A stretch of DNA of 34,054 nucleotides from Bradyrhizobium sp. (GTDB taxonomy: Bacteria > Pseudomonadota > Alphaproteobacteria > Rhizobiales > Xanthobacteraceae): positions 1 to 34,054 of the forward strand of contig NZ_JAUYAN010000050.1 in NCBI RefSeq assembly GCF_030693485.1, given 5' to 3'. Every line of letters begins with the position of its first letter. Positions within the stretch are counted from its first letter, which is position 1. The translations under genes and the position numbers were made by a program. Shown here piece after piece: positions 12,119 through 21,147 of this stretch. The notes beneath the pieces are model-generated. The model was not told the origin of the DNA. It saw only the letters and a program-made list of their open reading frames with translations, and ran no database searches.

Positions 12119-13078
12119 CTACGCCTTGATGTTGTTGTCGCGCACCACCTTGCCCCAGGTGCTGACCTGTTTGGCGAAGAAGATGCCGAAGTCCTTGGCG
12201 TCGGCCAGCAGCAGCGACATCTGCTGGGTTTCGCGCAGCTGCGTCGCGATCGCCGGCTCGCTCAGGATCTCCTTGACCGATTTCGCCATGCTGGCGATGA
12301 CATCGGGCGGCGTGCCGGTGGGGGCGAAAATGCCCCACCACGCCAGCGTCTCGGAATCCGGGAAGCCGGCTTCCATGGAGGTCTGGGTGTCCTTCAGCGA
12401 GGGCAGCCGCTCGCGGCCGAGCTGCAGCAGCGGACGAAGGTTGGGCCCGAGCTGCGCCGTCACCAGCGCCGCCGATCCCACGATCAGATCGACATGGCCG
12501 CCGAGCACGTCGTTCATGGCCGGGCCACCGCCGCGGTACGGCACATGGACGATATCGACGCCGGCCTGCTTGGCGAGCATCGTCATGGCGAGATGGCCAA
12601 GGGTGCCGATACCGACCGAGGCGTACTGGATCGAGCCGGGCTTGGCTTTCGACGCCGCTATGACGTCGGCAAAGGTCTTGAACGGCCGGCTGGCATTGGT
12701 CGCGATCACATAGGGAGCGGTGCCGATCAGGAACACCGGCACCAGATCCTTCTCGACGTCGAGCTGCGGCTTCTCGAGAATGGCGGGTATCACCGCGTGG
12801 GAATCGAAGGTGACGAGAAACGTCATGCCGTCAGGCGCGCTCTTGGCGACCTGTACCGCGCCGAGCGAGCCGGCGGCGCCGGACTTGTTCTCGACCAGCA
12901 CGGTGCGGCCGAGCCTGGTTTGCAGATGGGCCTGCAGCAGCCGCGCCATCGCGTCGGTGGAACCGCCGGGTGGAAAAGGCACAACCAGCGTCATGTTCTT
13001 GGCCTGCTGCGCCAGCGCCGGCGCCACGGCGAAGGCGGCTGACGCCGCCAGCATGGTACGTCTCGTGATCTTCCGCAT
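12119..13078 (-). CDS. Bug/TctC-type tripartite tricarboxylate transporter receptor
   Basis: This 319-residue periplasmic protein has an N-terminal signal (RKITRRTMLAASAAFAVAP); the twin Arg suggests possible Tat export. The fold signatures of the Bug family follow: VVPFPPGGSTDAMARLL, VENKSGAAGSLGA, SIQYASVGIGTLGHL, and VPYRGGGPAMNDVLGGHVD. These receptors bind small carboxylates for a TctAB membrane pair or for sensing. No tctA/tctB genes lie here. The gene follows the cupin gene by 50 bases on the same strand and has GGAGGG before its ATG. It is the last gene of the carboxylate cluster. Confidence 0.88.
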   Translation of the reverse strand: MRKITRRTMLAASAAFAVAPALAQQAKNMTLVVPFPPGGSTDAMARLLQAHLQTRLGRTVLVENKSGAAGSLGAVQVAKSAPDGMTFLVTFDSHAVIPAILEKPQLDVEKDLVPVFLIGTAPYVIATNASRPFKTFADVIAASKAKPGSIQYASVGIGTLGHLAMTMLAKQAGVDIVHVPYRGGGPAMNDVLGGHVDLIVGSAALVTAQLGPNLRPLLQLGRERLPSLKDTQTSMEAGFPDSETLAWWGIFAPTGTPPDVIASMAKSVKEILSEPAIATQLRETQQMSLLLADAKDFGIFFAKQVSTWGKVVRDNNIKA

Positions 13079-13128
13079 GGCTATTCCCTCCAGAATGTTG
13101 CTGCGCCTGGCTTTTTTTGTTCGCAGGC

Positions 13129-13500
13129 CTATGAATTGCCGAAGCCCGATCCGGGCTTTTTGTATTCCGGCCGCGGCGGACTGAAGATATCGAGCACGCG
13201 CGCGCCTTCCGGCCCGGCCCGCATGGTGTGCGGCACGTTGCCCGGGGTGCGCCAGAAATCGCCCTTCTTCACTTCGATCTGCTCATCGCCCTGAAACCGG
13301 ATCGCCGAGCCATCGAGCAACACACCCCATTGCTCCTCGGGATGATGATGCCGGGTGCCTTCCGAATGCGGCTCCAGCGTCACCACCGAGAGCATGGCAT
13401 GCTCGCCGGCGAAAATCCGCGTGGTGACGCCCGCCGCGAGCTCGCGAAACAGGCCGTCATGCGGATTGTCCAGATTGTGAAACTCGGCTTTCTGACTCAT
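13129..13500 (-). CDS. cupin-domain protein
   Basis: The ATG at 13500 with GAGGAAA upstream gives 123 residues. The core has EGTRHHHPEEQWGVLLDG, the first cupin motif with metal-binding His residues and Glu, and GDFWRTPGNVPHTMRAG, the second with its His. It is a single-domain cupin, which may be an isomerase, a decarboxylase or a binding protein for a sugar acid. It sits 46 bases after the aldolase gene and 50 bases before the Bug receptor, in the same operon. No more specific substrate can be read. Confidence 0.85.
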   Translation of the reverse strand: MSQKAEFHNLDNPHDGLFRELAAGVTTRIFAGEHAMLSVVTLEPHSEGTRHHHPEEQWGVLLDGSAIRFQGDEQIEVKKGDFWRTPGNVPHTMRAGPEGARVLDIFSPPRPEYKKPGSGFGNS

Positions 13501-13546
13501 CGCGATTTCCTCAATGTCGTTTGTTCTCAATATCGATTCGTGTCGA

Positions 13547-14185
13547 TCAGGATTTGGCGTAGGAGCCCTGGTAGCGGCCCTCGCGGATCGCAAGCAGGGT
13601 TTCCTCTTCGCGCGCGAGCTGGGCACGGACCGCCCCGAGCAAGGTTTCCGCGATCGCGGCAGGAAACGACAGCACGCCGTCCTCGTCGCCGACCACGATG
13701 TCGCCGGGCGAGATCACGGAGCCGCCGATCGACACCGGCACGTTGATTTCGCCGGGGCCGCTCTTGTAGGGCCCGCGGTGAATGACGGCGCGGGCGAAGC
13801 ACGGAAAATCGGACGCGGCGAAGGCGGCGACGTCGCGGATGGCACCGTCAATCACATAGCCCGCGGCGCCCCTGTGCTCGGCGATGTTCTTCATGATCTC
13901 GCCGACCAGCGCCCGGCTCTCGTCGCCGCCGCCGTCGACCACGATCACGTCACCCGGCCCGACCAGTTCGAGCGCCTTGTGGATCGCCAGATTGTCGCCC
14001 GGCCGGGTGCGCACGGTGAACGCGGTGCCCACCAGCCGGCCGGAGCGATGGAACTGGCGCAGCCCCACCGCGCCCGGCAGCCGGGCCAGATTGTCGCTGA
14101 TGATACAGGTCGGCGCGCTCCTGAATGCCTCGATCAGTTCGGGCGCGGGCTTCGGCACGCTTTCCATGGCCGTGGTGACGCTCAT
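13547..14185 (-). CDS. RraA-family aldolase-like protein (HMG/CHA aldolase type)
   Basis: The 212-residue product starts at the ATG at 14185 with AGAGGAA upstream. The signature of the class II pyruvate aldolase branch of the RraA family is complete: GPGDVIVVDGGGDESRALVGE, then AGYVIDGAIRDV with the catalytic Arg-Asp pair. Such enzymes split 4-hydroxy-4-methyl-2-oxoglutarate or related oxoacids to pyruvate. A regulator-of-RNase-E role is less likely given the context. The neighbours (cupin, oxidoreductase and carboxylate receptor) favour catabolism. The 191-base gap upstream may hold a promoter, but no clear boxes are seen. Confidence 0.82.
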   Translation of the reverse strand: MSVTTAMESVPKPAPELIEAFRSAPTCIISDNLARLPGAVGLRQFHRSGRLVGTAFTVRTRPGDNLAIHKALELVGPGDVIVVDGGGDESRALVGEIMKNIAEHRGAAGYVIDGAIRDVAAFAASDFPCFARAVIHRGPYKSGPGEINVPVSIGGSVISPGDIVVGDEDGVLSFPAAIAETLLGAVRAQLAREEETLLAIREGRYQGSYAKS

Positions 14186-14376
14186 TGAAATGGTTCCTCT
14201 GGCATTTCGACGCGCATTCCGGCGCGTGCTCCTGGAGTAGCTGCAGCATGGTCTGCTGTCGCATTCCGACTCCGGCGCGACATCTGCAGCCACCACCATG
14301 GTGAGGTCAAGTTACGCCCTGAACCAATCATTCAATAGCTGATATTCAGAAAACCATCTACCCCGCCCATCATACC

Positions 14377-15741
14377 CTATGCCGCGCTGACGACCGCGCC
14401 CCGGGGCGCAAATATCGTCTCCATTTCCTTCCGCGCCTTGAACGCCGGCAGGGTCTCATCGATGGCAACGTCGTTCCAGCTCAACAGCTGATCCTTGCGG
14501 ACCGGCCGCACCAGCTTGAGATGGTGCGCAAGCCCCAAGGGAAGACCGCCTTGCGCGAGCGAGCGTGCCGCGGGGACCAGCTTGCCGAACACGGTGTAGC
14601 CGCCCTCGCCATCCAGCATTTCGCCCGGCGCGAGGTCGCGCTTGGCGGTTGCCACCACGTCGGCGTTGAAGCAGGTCGCCACACCCGTCGGTTCGTTGCG
14701 CAGCCCCACCGAAGCGACGGAGATGCCGAGTTCCAGCCCGATCATGTGCCAGCGCCGGTACATGCTCATGTAGCGCCCGCTCGGATCAGTCACGACGCTG
14801 TACTCCTTGAAGCAGCGCCGGATGTAATCCGTGTCGGCCTCGATGCAAACCCAGACGCCCTTGCGAATGTCATAGGGGATCTGCACGCCGTCTGACGTCA
14901 GGCATGAAACCACCTCGACCAGTCCCTTGCGGTCGAGGATGCCGCCTTCGCTTTTGGGCCGCATCAGGGTCGGTATGTCATCGATCGAGCCCGGCGGAAA
15001 ACTCAGTCCCGCGTCGGGCGCCTCGAGGCCCGTCGCGTTTGCGATCGCCGCGCTCTCGATCGCCGGCTTCGAACCGTCGAGGAAAGCATTGAACATTTTT
15101 GGATTGAGGCCACCCTCTTTCGCCTGCTCCGCCGTCAGGCCCCAATGGCTCCAGACGGTGTCCGGAGTCGACTCCCGATACTGCGGCAACCATTTATGGC
15201 CCCGGCCTGCGGCGACCACCGGAAAGCCGGCGGTCCGTGCCCAATCCACCAATTCGCAGGCGAGCCCCGGCTGATCGCCATACGCCAGGCTGTAGATCAC
15301 GCCGGCCTCGGCGGCCTTGTGCGCCAGCAGCGGCCCGCAGAACGCATCCGCCTCCACCGTGACGTTGATGACATGCTTGCCGTGGCGGAAAGCGGCCAGC
15401 GCATGCTCCACCGCCGCCGGCGGATTTCCCGTGCATTCGATGATGATCTCGATTTCCGGATGCGCCACCAGCGCCTGCCAGTCGTCACTGACATGCGTCG
15501 TTTTCGTCTTCATGGCGTCGTCAAGCGACAACGCGGAATACCGTTCCCCGGGCCAATCGACGCGGGCGAGGTTGGCTCGCGCATTGGCTGGCGAAAGATC
15601 AGCGATCCCGACCAGATGAATACCCGGCGTGCGCGGCACCTGCGCCAGATACATCGATCCGAATTTGCCGGCGCCGATCAAGCCGATCCGGAGCGGCCGG
15701 CCCGATGCCTCGCGCTCACGCAGCTTGCTGAAAAGATTCAT
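14377..15741 (-). CDS. NAD(P)-dependent oxidoreductase, homoserine dehydrogenase-like (COG4091 type)
   Basis: The 454-residue protein opens with a Rossmann fold (RIGLIGAGKFGSMYLAQV) and IIIECTGNPPAAVEHAL. A middle domain contains YGDQPGLACELVDWA and GRGHKWLPQYRESTPDT. The C-terminal region (DVVATAKRDLAPGEMLDGEGG) reads as a SAF-like domain. This layout fits the predicted homoserine-dehydrogenase group COG4091, which in many bacteria sits in sugar-acid or aromatic-acid catabolic clusters rather than amino-acid synthesis. The ATG at 15741 has AGGAG upstream. It is the first gene of the cluster that also holds the aldolase, cupin and Bug receptor. Confidence 0.82.
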   Translation of the reverse strand: MNLFSKLREREASGRPLRIGLIGAGKFGSMYLAQVPRTPGIHLVGIADLSPANARANLARVDWPGERYSALSLDDAMKTKTTHVSDDWQALVAHPEIEIIIECTGNPPAAVEHALAAFRHGKHVINVTVEADAFCGPLLAHKAAEAGVIYSLAYGDQPGLACELVDWARTAGFPVVAAGRGHKWLPQYRESTPDTVWSHWGLTAEQAKEGGLNPKMFNAFLDGSKPAIESAAIANATGLEAPDAGLSFPPGSIDDIPTLMRPKSEGGILDRKGLVEVVSCLTSDGVQIPYDIRKGVWVCIEADTDYIRRCFKEYSVVTDPSGRYMSMYRRWHMIGLELGISVASVGLRNEPTGVATCFNADVVATAKRDLAPGEMLDGEGGYTVFGKLVPAARSLAQGGLPLGLAHHLKLVRPVRKDQLLSWNDVAIDETLPAFKARKEMETIFAPRGAVVSAA

Positions 15742-16023
15742 CGGATGTCTCCTGCGGGAATTCGGAATCGAGATCGGCCAGCCGCGCGACTATATTCGGC
15801 AACGGCCGCGGGCGCCAACCGCCGCCTTCCGACACAATCGGCATATTCGCTGCAATTTCAGTGCGATGCCGATGTACCCGGATTTCGCCGCAAATCCTGC
15901 ATGCCAGAATGAGTGCCGGAAAAATGCCCGGTTCCGGGGTGACAAGGGTGCCAATAATGGCAACAATCAGCAAGGATTGTGTCGCGGGTGTTTTGTCTTG
16001 AGAACTTCGGAAAATCGCCGGTG

Positions 16024-16653
16024 ATGGTGTCACGCACTTCCACATTGCTGATGGCAACCTTCGCGGCCTGCGTCGTGCTGACACCGCTGCGCGCGCAGGC
16101 GCAGTGGTGGAGCAGCAAGCCGGCCGATTTCGAGTCATGCGCCGACAGCGCCGAGAAGGCGTCGACCAGGGAAGAAAAGACATCCAGGCTCGGCGACTGC
16201 CATTCCAAATTCGCCGGCCGGCGCAAGCCCGGCGGCGGCTACACCTATTTCGATTTCATGCAGAACCGGCACTTCGATATCGCGGGACCGAATCCGACGC
16301 CGGAAGAGCAGAAGAAGATCGACGAAGAGTATATCGCGTATCTGGAGCAGGAGCGTCGCTCCACCATCGCCGCCGCCTTCACGGCCAGGCATCGACAAGT
16401 GCAGCAGGCCTCGCTGAAAAGCGACGTTGAAAAGGTCCCGTTGCCCAAGGGCAATCCGGTCAGACAACAACAGGCCGCCGCCACGAGCGAGCCGAGATCC
16501 GGCGAGGTCAGGTCCGGCGAGGTGAGGACACGGACCAGGGCCACCAATTGCGTGAGGGATTCCTTCTCCTGCGAGTGGCCGCGACTCTCCGAAGGCATCA
16601 AGGATATCAAGAAGCTGTTCAACCCGCCGCCGAACACGGCGAAACGAAGCTGA
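16024..16653 (+). CDS. secreted protein of unknown function
   Basis: The ATG at 16024 gives 209 residues with a signal peptide (TLLMATFAACVVLTPLRAQA). The mature chain has paired cysteines (FESCADSAEKAS and SRLGDCHSKFAG), then GYTYFDFMQNRHFDIAGPNPTPEEQ, a charged helix (KKIDEEYIAYLEQERRS) and a low-complexity tail with a small tandem repeat (RSGEV twice). Another Cys pair sits near the end (NCVRDSFSC). The four Cys suggest disulphides in the periplasm. It is divergent from the oxidoreductase gene. The 280-base gap between them shows no further convincing gene. Confidence 0.65.
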   Translation: MVSRTSTLLMATFAACVVLTPLRAQAQWWSSKPADFESCADSAEKASTREEKTSRLGDCHSKFAGRRKPGGGYTYFDFMQNRHFDIAGPNPTPEEQKKIDEEYIAYLEQERRSTIAAAFTARHRQVQQASLKSDVEKVPLPKGNPVRQQQAAATSEPRSGEVRSGEVRTRTRATNCVRDSFSCEWPRLSEGIKDIKKLFNPPPNTAKRS

Positions 16654-16658
16654 GCTTT

Positions 16659-16773
16659 CGTCCCTGCGAACGCAGGGACCCGTACACCGCGCCGATTCGA
16701 TAAGGCACTGCGGCAGATATCTTCTTCAACAATTTGCGCCGGAGGCTATGGATTCCTGCGTTCGCAGGGACGA
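16659..16773. repeat. intergenic palindromic repeat, CGTCCCTGCG family
   Basis: Two inverted copies of the motif (CGTCCCTGCG near 16659, CGCAGGGACG near 16764) bracket about 75 bases. Each copy is itself nearly palindromic. It fills the gap between two convergent genes and may act as a terminator. Confidence 0.65.
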
Positions 16774-16798
16774 CTCGTTGAGAGACTATTGATTCAAT

Positions 16799-17806
16799 TC
16801 ACAGCGCATCGCGGATCTGTTCCGGCGTCAGTTCCGGCGAGCCCTTGCCGGCTTGCTCGGCGTTCCGGATCAGCGCCACGATGCGGCGTGACAGCGGCAC
16901 CTGCAGTCCGTGGCGGTCGGCAATTTCGGTGATGACGCCCTGCAGATAGTCGATCTCGGTGGCCCGTCCGCGCTGCAGATCTTCCCACATCGACGAGCGC
17001 GCCTCGGGATCGATCTTCATCGTCCTGCCCAGCACCATGCTGAAAATCGAATCCGGCAGCCGCAGCAGATGCGGCGTCCAGTTCGCCGGCACCGGCGTCG
17101 ACGACACCGGCGCGATGCCATCAACCCGCAGTGCCGCCAGCCCCTCCGCCATCTGGTCGGCGAACAGCCGGCGCCATTTCAGCTGCGAAAGCTGCCGGCG
17201 CAGCGGCAGACCGCCCAGCGCATTGAGCGCGTTGTTGAGATTGACCAGCAGCTTGCCCCATTGCACGCCGGCGATGTTGTCGGTCGCGCGCAGCTTCAGT
17301 CCCGGCACCGAAAGCCGCGCCGCAGTGGCTTCGTCATCCGCTTCGATCACGATGTCGCCCGAGGTGGAGCGGTGAAACCGGCCCTGGCCCACCGAGACGA
17401 CGTTGAACGGCACCATGCCGCCCAGCACGATTCGCCCCGGCAACCGCGCGCGCAGCACGCCGACATTGCCGACGCCGTTCTGCAGGGAGACGATGACCGC
17501 ATCATGCGGCGCGTGTCGCGCGATGACATCGGCGATCCCGGCGGTATCGGCGCTCTTGACCGTCACCAGCACCACGCCGGCATCGTTGAAAATCGACGGA
17601 TTTTCCGACAGCGTCAGCTGGTCCGCCGCAATCCTGCGGTCGAGGCCCTCGAAGCTCGTCAGCCGCAGCCCGTTGCTTTCGATCTCGGCGATCACGCGCG
17701 GCCGCGCCAGCAGGGCGACCTGGCGGCCTCCCGCCGCCAACATGCCGCCGACAAAGCAGCCGATGCTGCCGGCCCCGGCGACGCCGATCAATCTGTCTGC
17801 CGTCAT
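16799..17806 (-). CDS. ketopantoate reductase-like protein (ApbA/PanE family)
   Basis: The 335-residue protein has the N-terminal NADP-binding motif GAGSIGCFVGGMLA (from residue 11). It continues with VTVKSADT and VSLQNGVGNVGVLRARLPG, which are hallmarks of the ApbA/PanE fold, and KLLVNLNNALNALGG, which carries the Lys and Asn expected in the active site. Family members reduce 2-dehydropantoate or related 2-oxoacids. Many alphaproteobacteria have several paralogues, so a role in pantothenate synthesis is not assured. It stands alone and is transcribed towards the repeat at 16659-16773. Confidence 0.82.
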   Translation of the reverse strand: MTADRLIGVAGAGSIGCFVGGMLAAGGRQVALLARPRVIAEIESNGLRLTSFEGLDRRIAADQLTLSENPSIFNDAGVVLVTVKSADTAGIADVIARHAPHDAVIVSLQNGVGNVGVLRARLPGRIVLGGMVPFNVVSVGQGRFHRSTSGDIVIEADDEATAARLSVPGLKLRATDNIAGVQWGKLLVNLNNALNALGGLPLRRQLSQLKWRRLFADQMAEGLAALRVDGIAPVSSTPVPANWTPHLLRLPDSIFSMVLGRTMKIDPEARSSMWEDLQRGRATEIDYLQGVITEIADRHGLQVPLSRRIVALIRNAEQAGKGSPELTPEQIRDAL

Positions 17807-17965
17807 CGCGCCCCGCCCTCGTTCAGCTCCCGTTCAAATAGCAGAATTTTGTCGCGAATGCCCGTCGCTCTGCGATCGCGCCTCTGCCTCCGGCCGCGGC
17901 TTGTAACCGCGATGGCGCGCCGTTATCTTTGTCGCCCGGGGGCTGGCTCGCGGCAGGAGACGACA

Positions 17966-18553
17966 ATGGGTTTACTCGACATACTCAACGGCATGCAGAA
18001 CGGCCCGCGCGGCCCCGGCAAAGCGGACGCACAGGACAAGGGCGGCAAAGGCGGCATGTCGCCGATCACCATGGCGATCCTGGCCTTGCTGGCCTACAAG
18101 GCGGTCAAGCACATCGGCGGCGGCCAGCCCCAGACTGCCCCGGCCCGCGTTCCGGCGCCCTCACCCAACACGGTGAATGCCGGCCTTCCCGGCGGCGGCA
18201 TGGGCGGCGGTCTGGGTGACCTGCTGAAGGGCGGCCTCGGCGGCCTGCTCGGCGGTGCCGCCGCCGGCACCGTCATCTCCGGCGGGCTCGGCGATTTGCT
18301 CAAGCAATTCCAGCAGCACGGCCAGGGCGAAGTGGCGGATTCATGGGTCGGCAAGGGCGAGAACAAGTCGATCGCGCCCGGCGATCTCGGCCAGGCCCTG
18401 GGCATCGATCAGATCAATGCGCTGACGTCGCAGACCGGCCTGTCGCGCGACGAGTTGTTGAGCGGCCTCAGCCAGTATCTGCCCGGCGTGATCGACCAGC
18501 TGACGCCGGAAGGACGGTTGCCGTCCGAAAGCGAATTGTCGAAATGGATCTGA
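17966..18553 (+). CDS. YidB-like DUF937 protein
   Basis: The ATG at 17966 has AGGAGA six bases upstream and gives 195 residues. A short N-terminal helix (MGLLDILNGM) is followed by a hydrophobic stretch (MAILALLAYKAV) and a long Gly-rich section (GGGMGGGLGDLLKGGLGG). The C-terminal domain reads WVGKGENKSIAPGDLGQALG and LSRDELLSGLSQYLPGVID. That last part is the DUF937/YidB domain, whose function is unknown. It is 41 bases before a stress-type membrane protein gene and is probably cotranscribed. Confidence 0.85.
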   Translation: MGLLDILNGMQNGPRGPGKADAQDKGGKGGMSPITMAILALLAYKAVKHIGGGQPQTAPARVPAPSPNTVNAGLPGGGMGGGLGDLLKGGLGGLLGGAAAGTVISGGLGDLLKQFQQHGQGEVADSWVGKGENKSIAPGDLGQALGIDQINALTSQTGLSRDELLSGLSQYLPGVIDQLTPEGRLPSESELSKWI

Positions 18554-18594
18554 TGCCAATTGGCCAGCATGCACGTTAGAGAAGGACGACAGAA

Positions 18595-18873
18595 ATGAGC
18601 GGCATCCTGTGGGTCATCCTGGTCGGCCTTGTCGCCGGAATTATCGCGCGGATTCTTTCGCCGGGCCCGAACAATCCGAGCGGCTTCATCCTGACCACCG
18701 TGCTCGGCATCGCCGGCGCATTTCTGGCTACCCTGATCGGCCAGAGTTTTGGCCATTACGGCCCGGACCAGGGCGCCGGCTTCATCACCGCGACGATCGG
18801 CGCGCTGGTCGTGCTGTTCATCTGGAACCGGCTGGTGGCAAGGCGGATGATTTCCGATCCCGGCAACAGGTGA
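18595..18873 (+). CDS. GlsB/YeaQ/YmgE-family membrane protein
   Basis: The 92-residue protein has three hydrophobic helices separated by short loops. Conserved features are GLVAGIIARILSPG near the start, GFILTTVLGIAGAFLATLIG, and GFITATIGALVVLFIWNRLV. The family is often called transglycosylase-associated and is linked with stress responses, though the function is unproven. AAGGACGACAG precedes the ATG. It follows the YidB-like gene closely and is followed by a palindromic repeat that may end the transcript. Confidence 0.88.
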   Translation: MSGILWVILVGLVAGIIARILSPGPNNPSGFILTTVLGIAGAFLATLIGQSFGHYGPDQGAGFITATIGALVVLFIWNRLVARRMISDPGNR

Positions 18874-18883
18874 CGGCTTAGCC

Positions 18884-18986
18884 GTCATTCCGGGGCGATG
18901 CGAAAGCATCGAACCCGGAATCTCGAGATACCCCGGTGCGCAGTTGCGCACCTGAGGTCTGGTGCTACGCACCATCCCGGAATGAC
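18884..18986. repeat. intergenic repeat with GTCATTCCGG ends
   Basis: The ends GTCATTCCGG and CCGGAATGAC are inverted. Internal palindromes (GCGATGCGAAAGCATCG and GTGCGCAGTTGCGCAC) lie between them. The outer ends resemble those of the repeat at 31616-31683. It lies between convergent genes. Confidence 0.7.
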
Positions 18987-18998
18987 GTTCCGCGAATC

Positions 18999-19781
18999 TC
19001 ATGTAATCAGATGCAGGCCCGCATCCATCCGCACCAGTTCGCCGGTCATGTTGCTCGAGCCCGGCGTGGCGAGGAAGCACACCAGTTGCGCGATATCGTC
19101 CGCCGATGAGGCGACCTTGAGCGGCACCCGCGCGATCACGCTGTCGCGCACCGCCTTGGCGCCGGCCTCGCCACGGCCCTTGGTGAACCAGGGCGTGTCG
19201 ATATAGCCGGGGCATACCGTGTTGACGCGGATCAGCGGCGCCAGCGCGCGCGCCAGCGAATAGGTGATGGTGTTGAGCGCGCCCTTGCTCGCGGCGTAGG
19301 CGATCGACGAGCCGATGCCGCTGATGCCGGCTATCGACGAGACGTTGACCACGGCGGAAGCGCGGCCCGACGCCTTGGCGCCGGCCTCCAGCAGGCCGCG
19401 CGCCGCCCGGACCATCTGGAACGGGCCGATGGTGTTGACGCCGAACAGCCGCTGAAAATCCTCCGCCGACAATCCGTCGAGATCGGCATGCGCGACGTGC
19501 TTGGTGATCCCGGCATTGTTGATCAGCGCATCGAGCCGTCCCCAGGGTGCTGCGGCCGCGACGATCTTCTTGCAATCCTCGTCGCTGGAGACGTCGCCCT
19601 GCACCACCACCACTTCGGCGCCGGCGGCACGGCAGAGATCGGCGGTGGCCTCGGCTTCCTTCGCGCTGGATGAATAGTTGACCACGATACGCGCGCCGCC
19701 CTTGGCCAGGATGGCCGCGGTCGCGGCTCCGAGGCCGGACGCCGAACCGGTGACGACTGCGCACAAACCATCCCTGGACAT
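18999..19781 (-). CDS. short-chain dehydrogenase/reductase
   Basis: The 260-residue protein is a classical SDR. It has the cofactor loop TGSASGLG at residues 11-18, NNAG at 88-91, the catalytic Ser148/149 (VNVSSIAG), Tyr162 and Lys166 (YAASK), and PGYIDTPWF after the active site. The C-terminal GELVRMDAGLHL matches the family's final strand. The substrate is unknown. It is divergent from the acyl-CoA dehydrogenase pair, and a 3-hydroxyacyl or alcohol intermediate of the same pathway is plausible. The ATG has GAGGAAA upstream. Confidence 0.88.
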   Translation of the reverse strand: MSRDGLCAVVTGSASGLGAATAAILAKGGARIVVNYSSSAKEAEATADLCRAAGAEVVVVQGDVSSDEDCKKIVAAAAPWGRLDALINNAGITKHVAHADLDGLSAEDFQRLFGVNTIGPFQMVRAARGLLEAGAKASGRASAVVNVSSIAGISGIGSSIAYAASKGALNTITYSLARALAPLIRVNTVCPGYIDTPWFTKGRGEAGAKAVRDSVIARVPLKVASSADDIAQLVCFLATPGSSNMTGELVRMDAGLHLIT

Positions 19782-20045
19782 CCGAAATTTCCTCTTTTTT
19801 GATTGTTCGATCCGGGCCGCGATCTACCATATCGCGCGGACAAATACCTGCAAAACCGCCAAACTCCACTGGGCGGAATTCATGGTTTCGGCAACCATGG
19901 CTGCATGCCGGCCTTGCAGGCGGCCCTGCGGAGACAGGTGCTTGTCTTAGCGGTGGCTTTTCCTCATCATGCGGTGCAAGAAAAGATCGCATCTGAGCCC
20001 GGCGGAACTACCGGGGCGACAAGCCAATCAAAACGAGGAAACGCT

Positions 20046-21110
20046 GTGGCGGAGAGTGAGAACATCGTTGCCGAGACCGCCGAGAAGATTTTCGCGGATC
20101 TCGCCGACGCCCAGACCATCAACCGCGACAAGAACGGCGGCTGGAAGGCGCCGCTGTGGCAGGCGCTGACCGAATCCGGCCTGCCGCTGTCCTGGGTGGC
20201 TGACGATCTGGGCGGGTCCGGCGCCAGCCTCGCCGAAGGTTTTTCCGTGCTGAGTGCGGCCGGGCGTTTTGCCGTGGCCGTGCCGCTGGCCGAGACCATG
20301 CTGGCGGGATGGCTGCTGGCGCAGGCGAAGATTGCTTCCCCCGAAGGCGAGATGACGGTGGCGCCCGCGAGCCCCCGGGATCGCATCACGCTCAACGCCG
20401 ACGGCACGCTGAGCGGCCGCGCCCGTGGCGTGCCTTTCGCCAAGGTTGCAAAACATATCGCCGTGCTCGCCGCCGGCGGCAACGGCTTCTCGATCGCGCT
20501 GGTCGATGCCGCCTCGGTCAGGATCGAGGCCGGCCTCGGACTTGGCGGCGACGCCAGCGACACCGTGACGTTCACCAACGTTGCGCCGATCACGATCAAG
20601 CCGGCGCCGAAAGGCTTTGACCAGACCGTGCTGATGCTGATGGGCGGCGTGGCGCGCAGCCTGCAGATAGCCGGCGCCCTGGAATCGATGCTCGACATCA
20701 GCGTGCGCTATTCCAACGAACGCGTCGCCTTCGAGAAAAAGATCTCGAAATTCCAGGCGGTGCAGCACAACCTCGCAAAACTCGCCGGCGAGTCGGCGGC
20801 GGCGCTGGCGGCGGCGACTTCCGCAGCGGATGCCGTCGCCAACAGCACCTCGTTCGACGACGCGTTCTTTCTGGAAGCCGCATCGGCCAAGATCCGCTGC
20901 TCGGAAGCCGCCGAAAAGGGCGCCGCCATCGCCCATCAGGTGCACGGCGCGATCGGCTTTACCGTCGAGCATATCCTGCACCGCTACTCCCTTCGCGCGC
21001 TGGCTTGGCGCGACGATTTCGGTTCGGAAAGCTACTGGGCGGTCGAACTCGGCAAACTGGTCGCCGACCGCGGCGCCGACGAGCTATGGCCGCTGGTAGC
21101 GTCGCGCTGA
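20046..21110 (+). CDS. acyl-CoA dehydrogenase, small-subunit type
   Basis: The GTG at 20046 follows a clear GAGGAAA site and gives 354 residues. Conserved features are WVADDLGGSGASLAEGFSVL, VRYSNERVAFEKKISKFQAV (the flavin-contact helix), and IAHQVHGAIGFTVEHILHRY near the C-terminus. It is shorter than usual and divergent in the middle, as in the smaller partner of heteromeric acyl-CoA dehydrogenases. The next gene encodes a full-length partner 37 bases downstream. The pair resembles the small and large subunits used for dicarboxylic or cyclic acyl-CoAs. The exact substrate is not readable. Confidence 0.85.
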   Translation: MAESENIVAETAEKIFADLADAQTINRDKNGGWKAPLWQALTESGLPLSWVADDLGGSGASLAEGFSVLSAAGRFAVAVPLAETMLAGWLLAQAKIASPEGEMTVAPASPRDRITLNADGTLSGRARGVPFAKVAKHIAVLAAGGNGFSIALVDAASVRIEAGLGLGGDASDTVTFTNVAPITIKPAPKGFDQTVLMLMGGVARSLQIAGALESMLDISVRYSNERVAFEKKISKFQAVQHNLAKLAGESAAALAAATSAADAVANSTSFDDAFFLEAASAKIRCSEAAEKGAAIAHQVHGAIGFTVEHILHRYSLRALAWRDDFGSESYWAVELGKLVADRGADELWPLVASR

Positions 21111-21147
21111 TACCTGACAAAATTCGTCTGCACGAAAGACTTGAGCC

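Noticed and set aside
15716..15844. 42-residue minus-strand frame upstream of the oxidoreductase (MPIVSEGGGWRP start)
   Set aside because: The composition is protein-like, but it overlaps the next gene by 26 bases and has no family or clear ribosome-binding site. It may be a relic.
16910..17965. Upstream extension of the YidB-like frame on the plus strand
   Set aside because: It is antisense to the ketopantoate-reductase-like gene; the ATG at 17966 has a good ribosome-binding site and the family's N-terminus.
19967..20981. Long minus-strand frames antisense to the acyl-CoA dehydrogenase small subunit
   Set aside because: They are high-GC shadow frames without motifs; the plus-strand gene shows conserved family segments.
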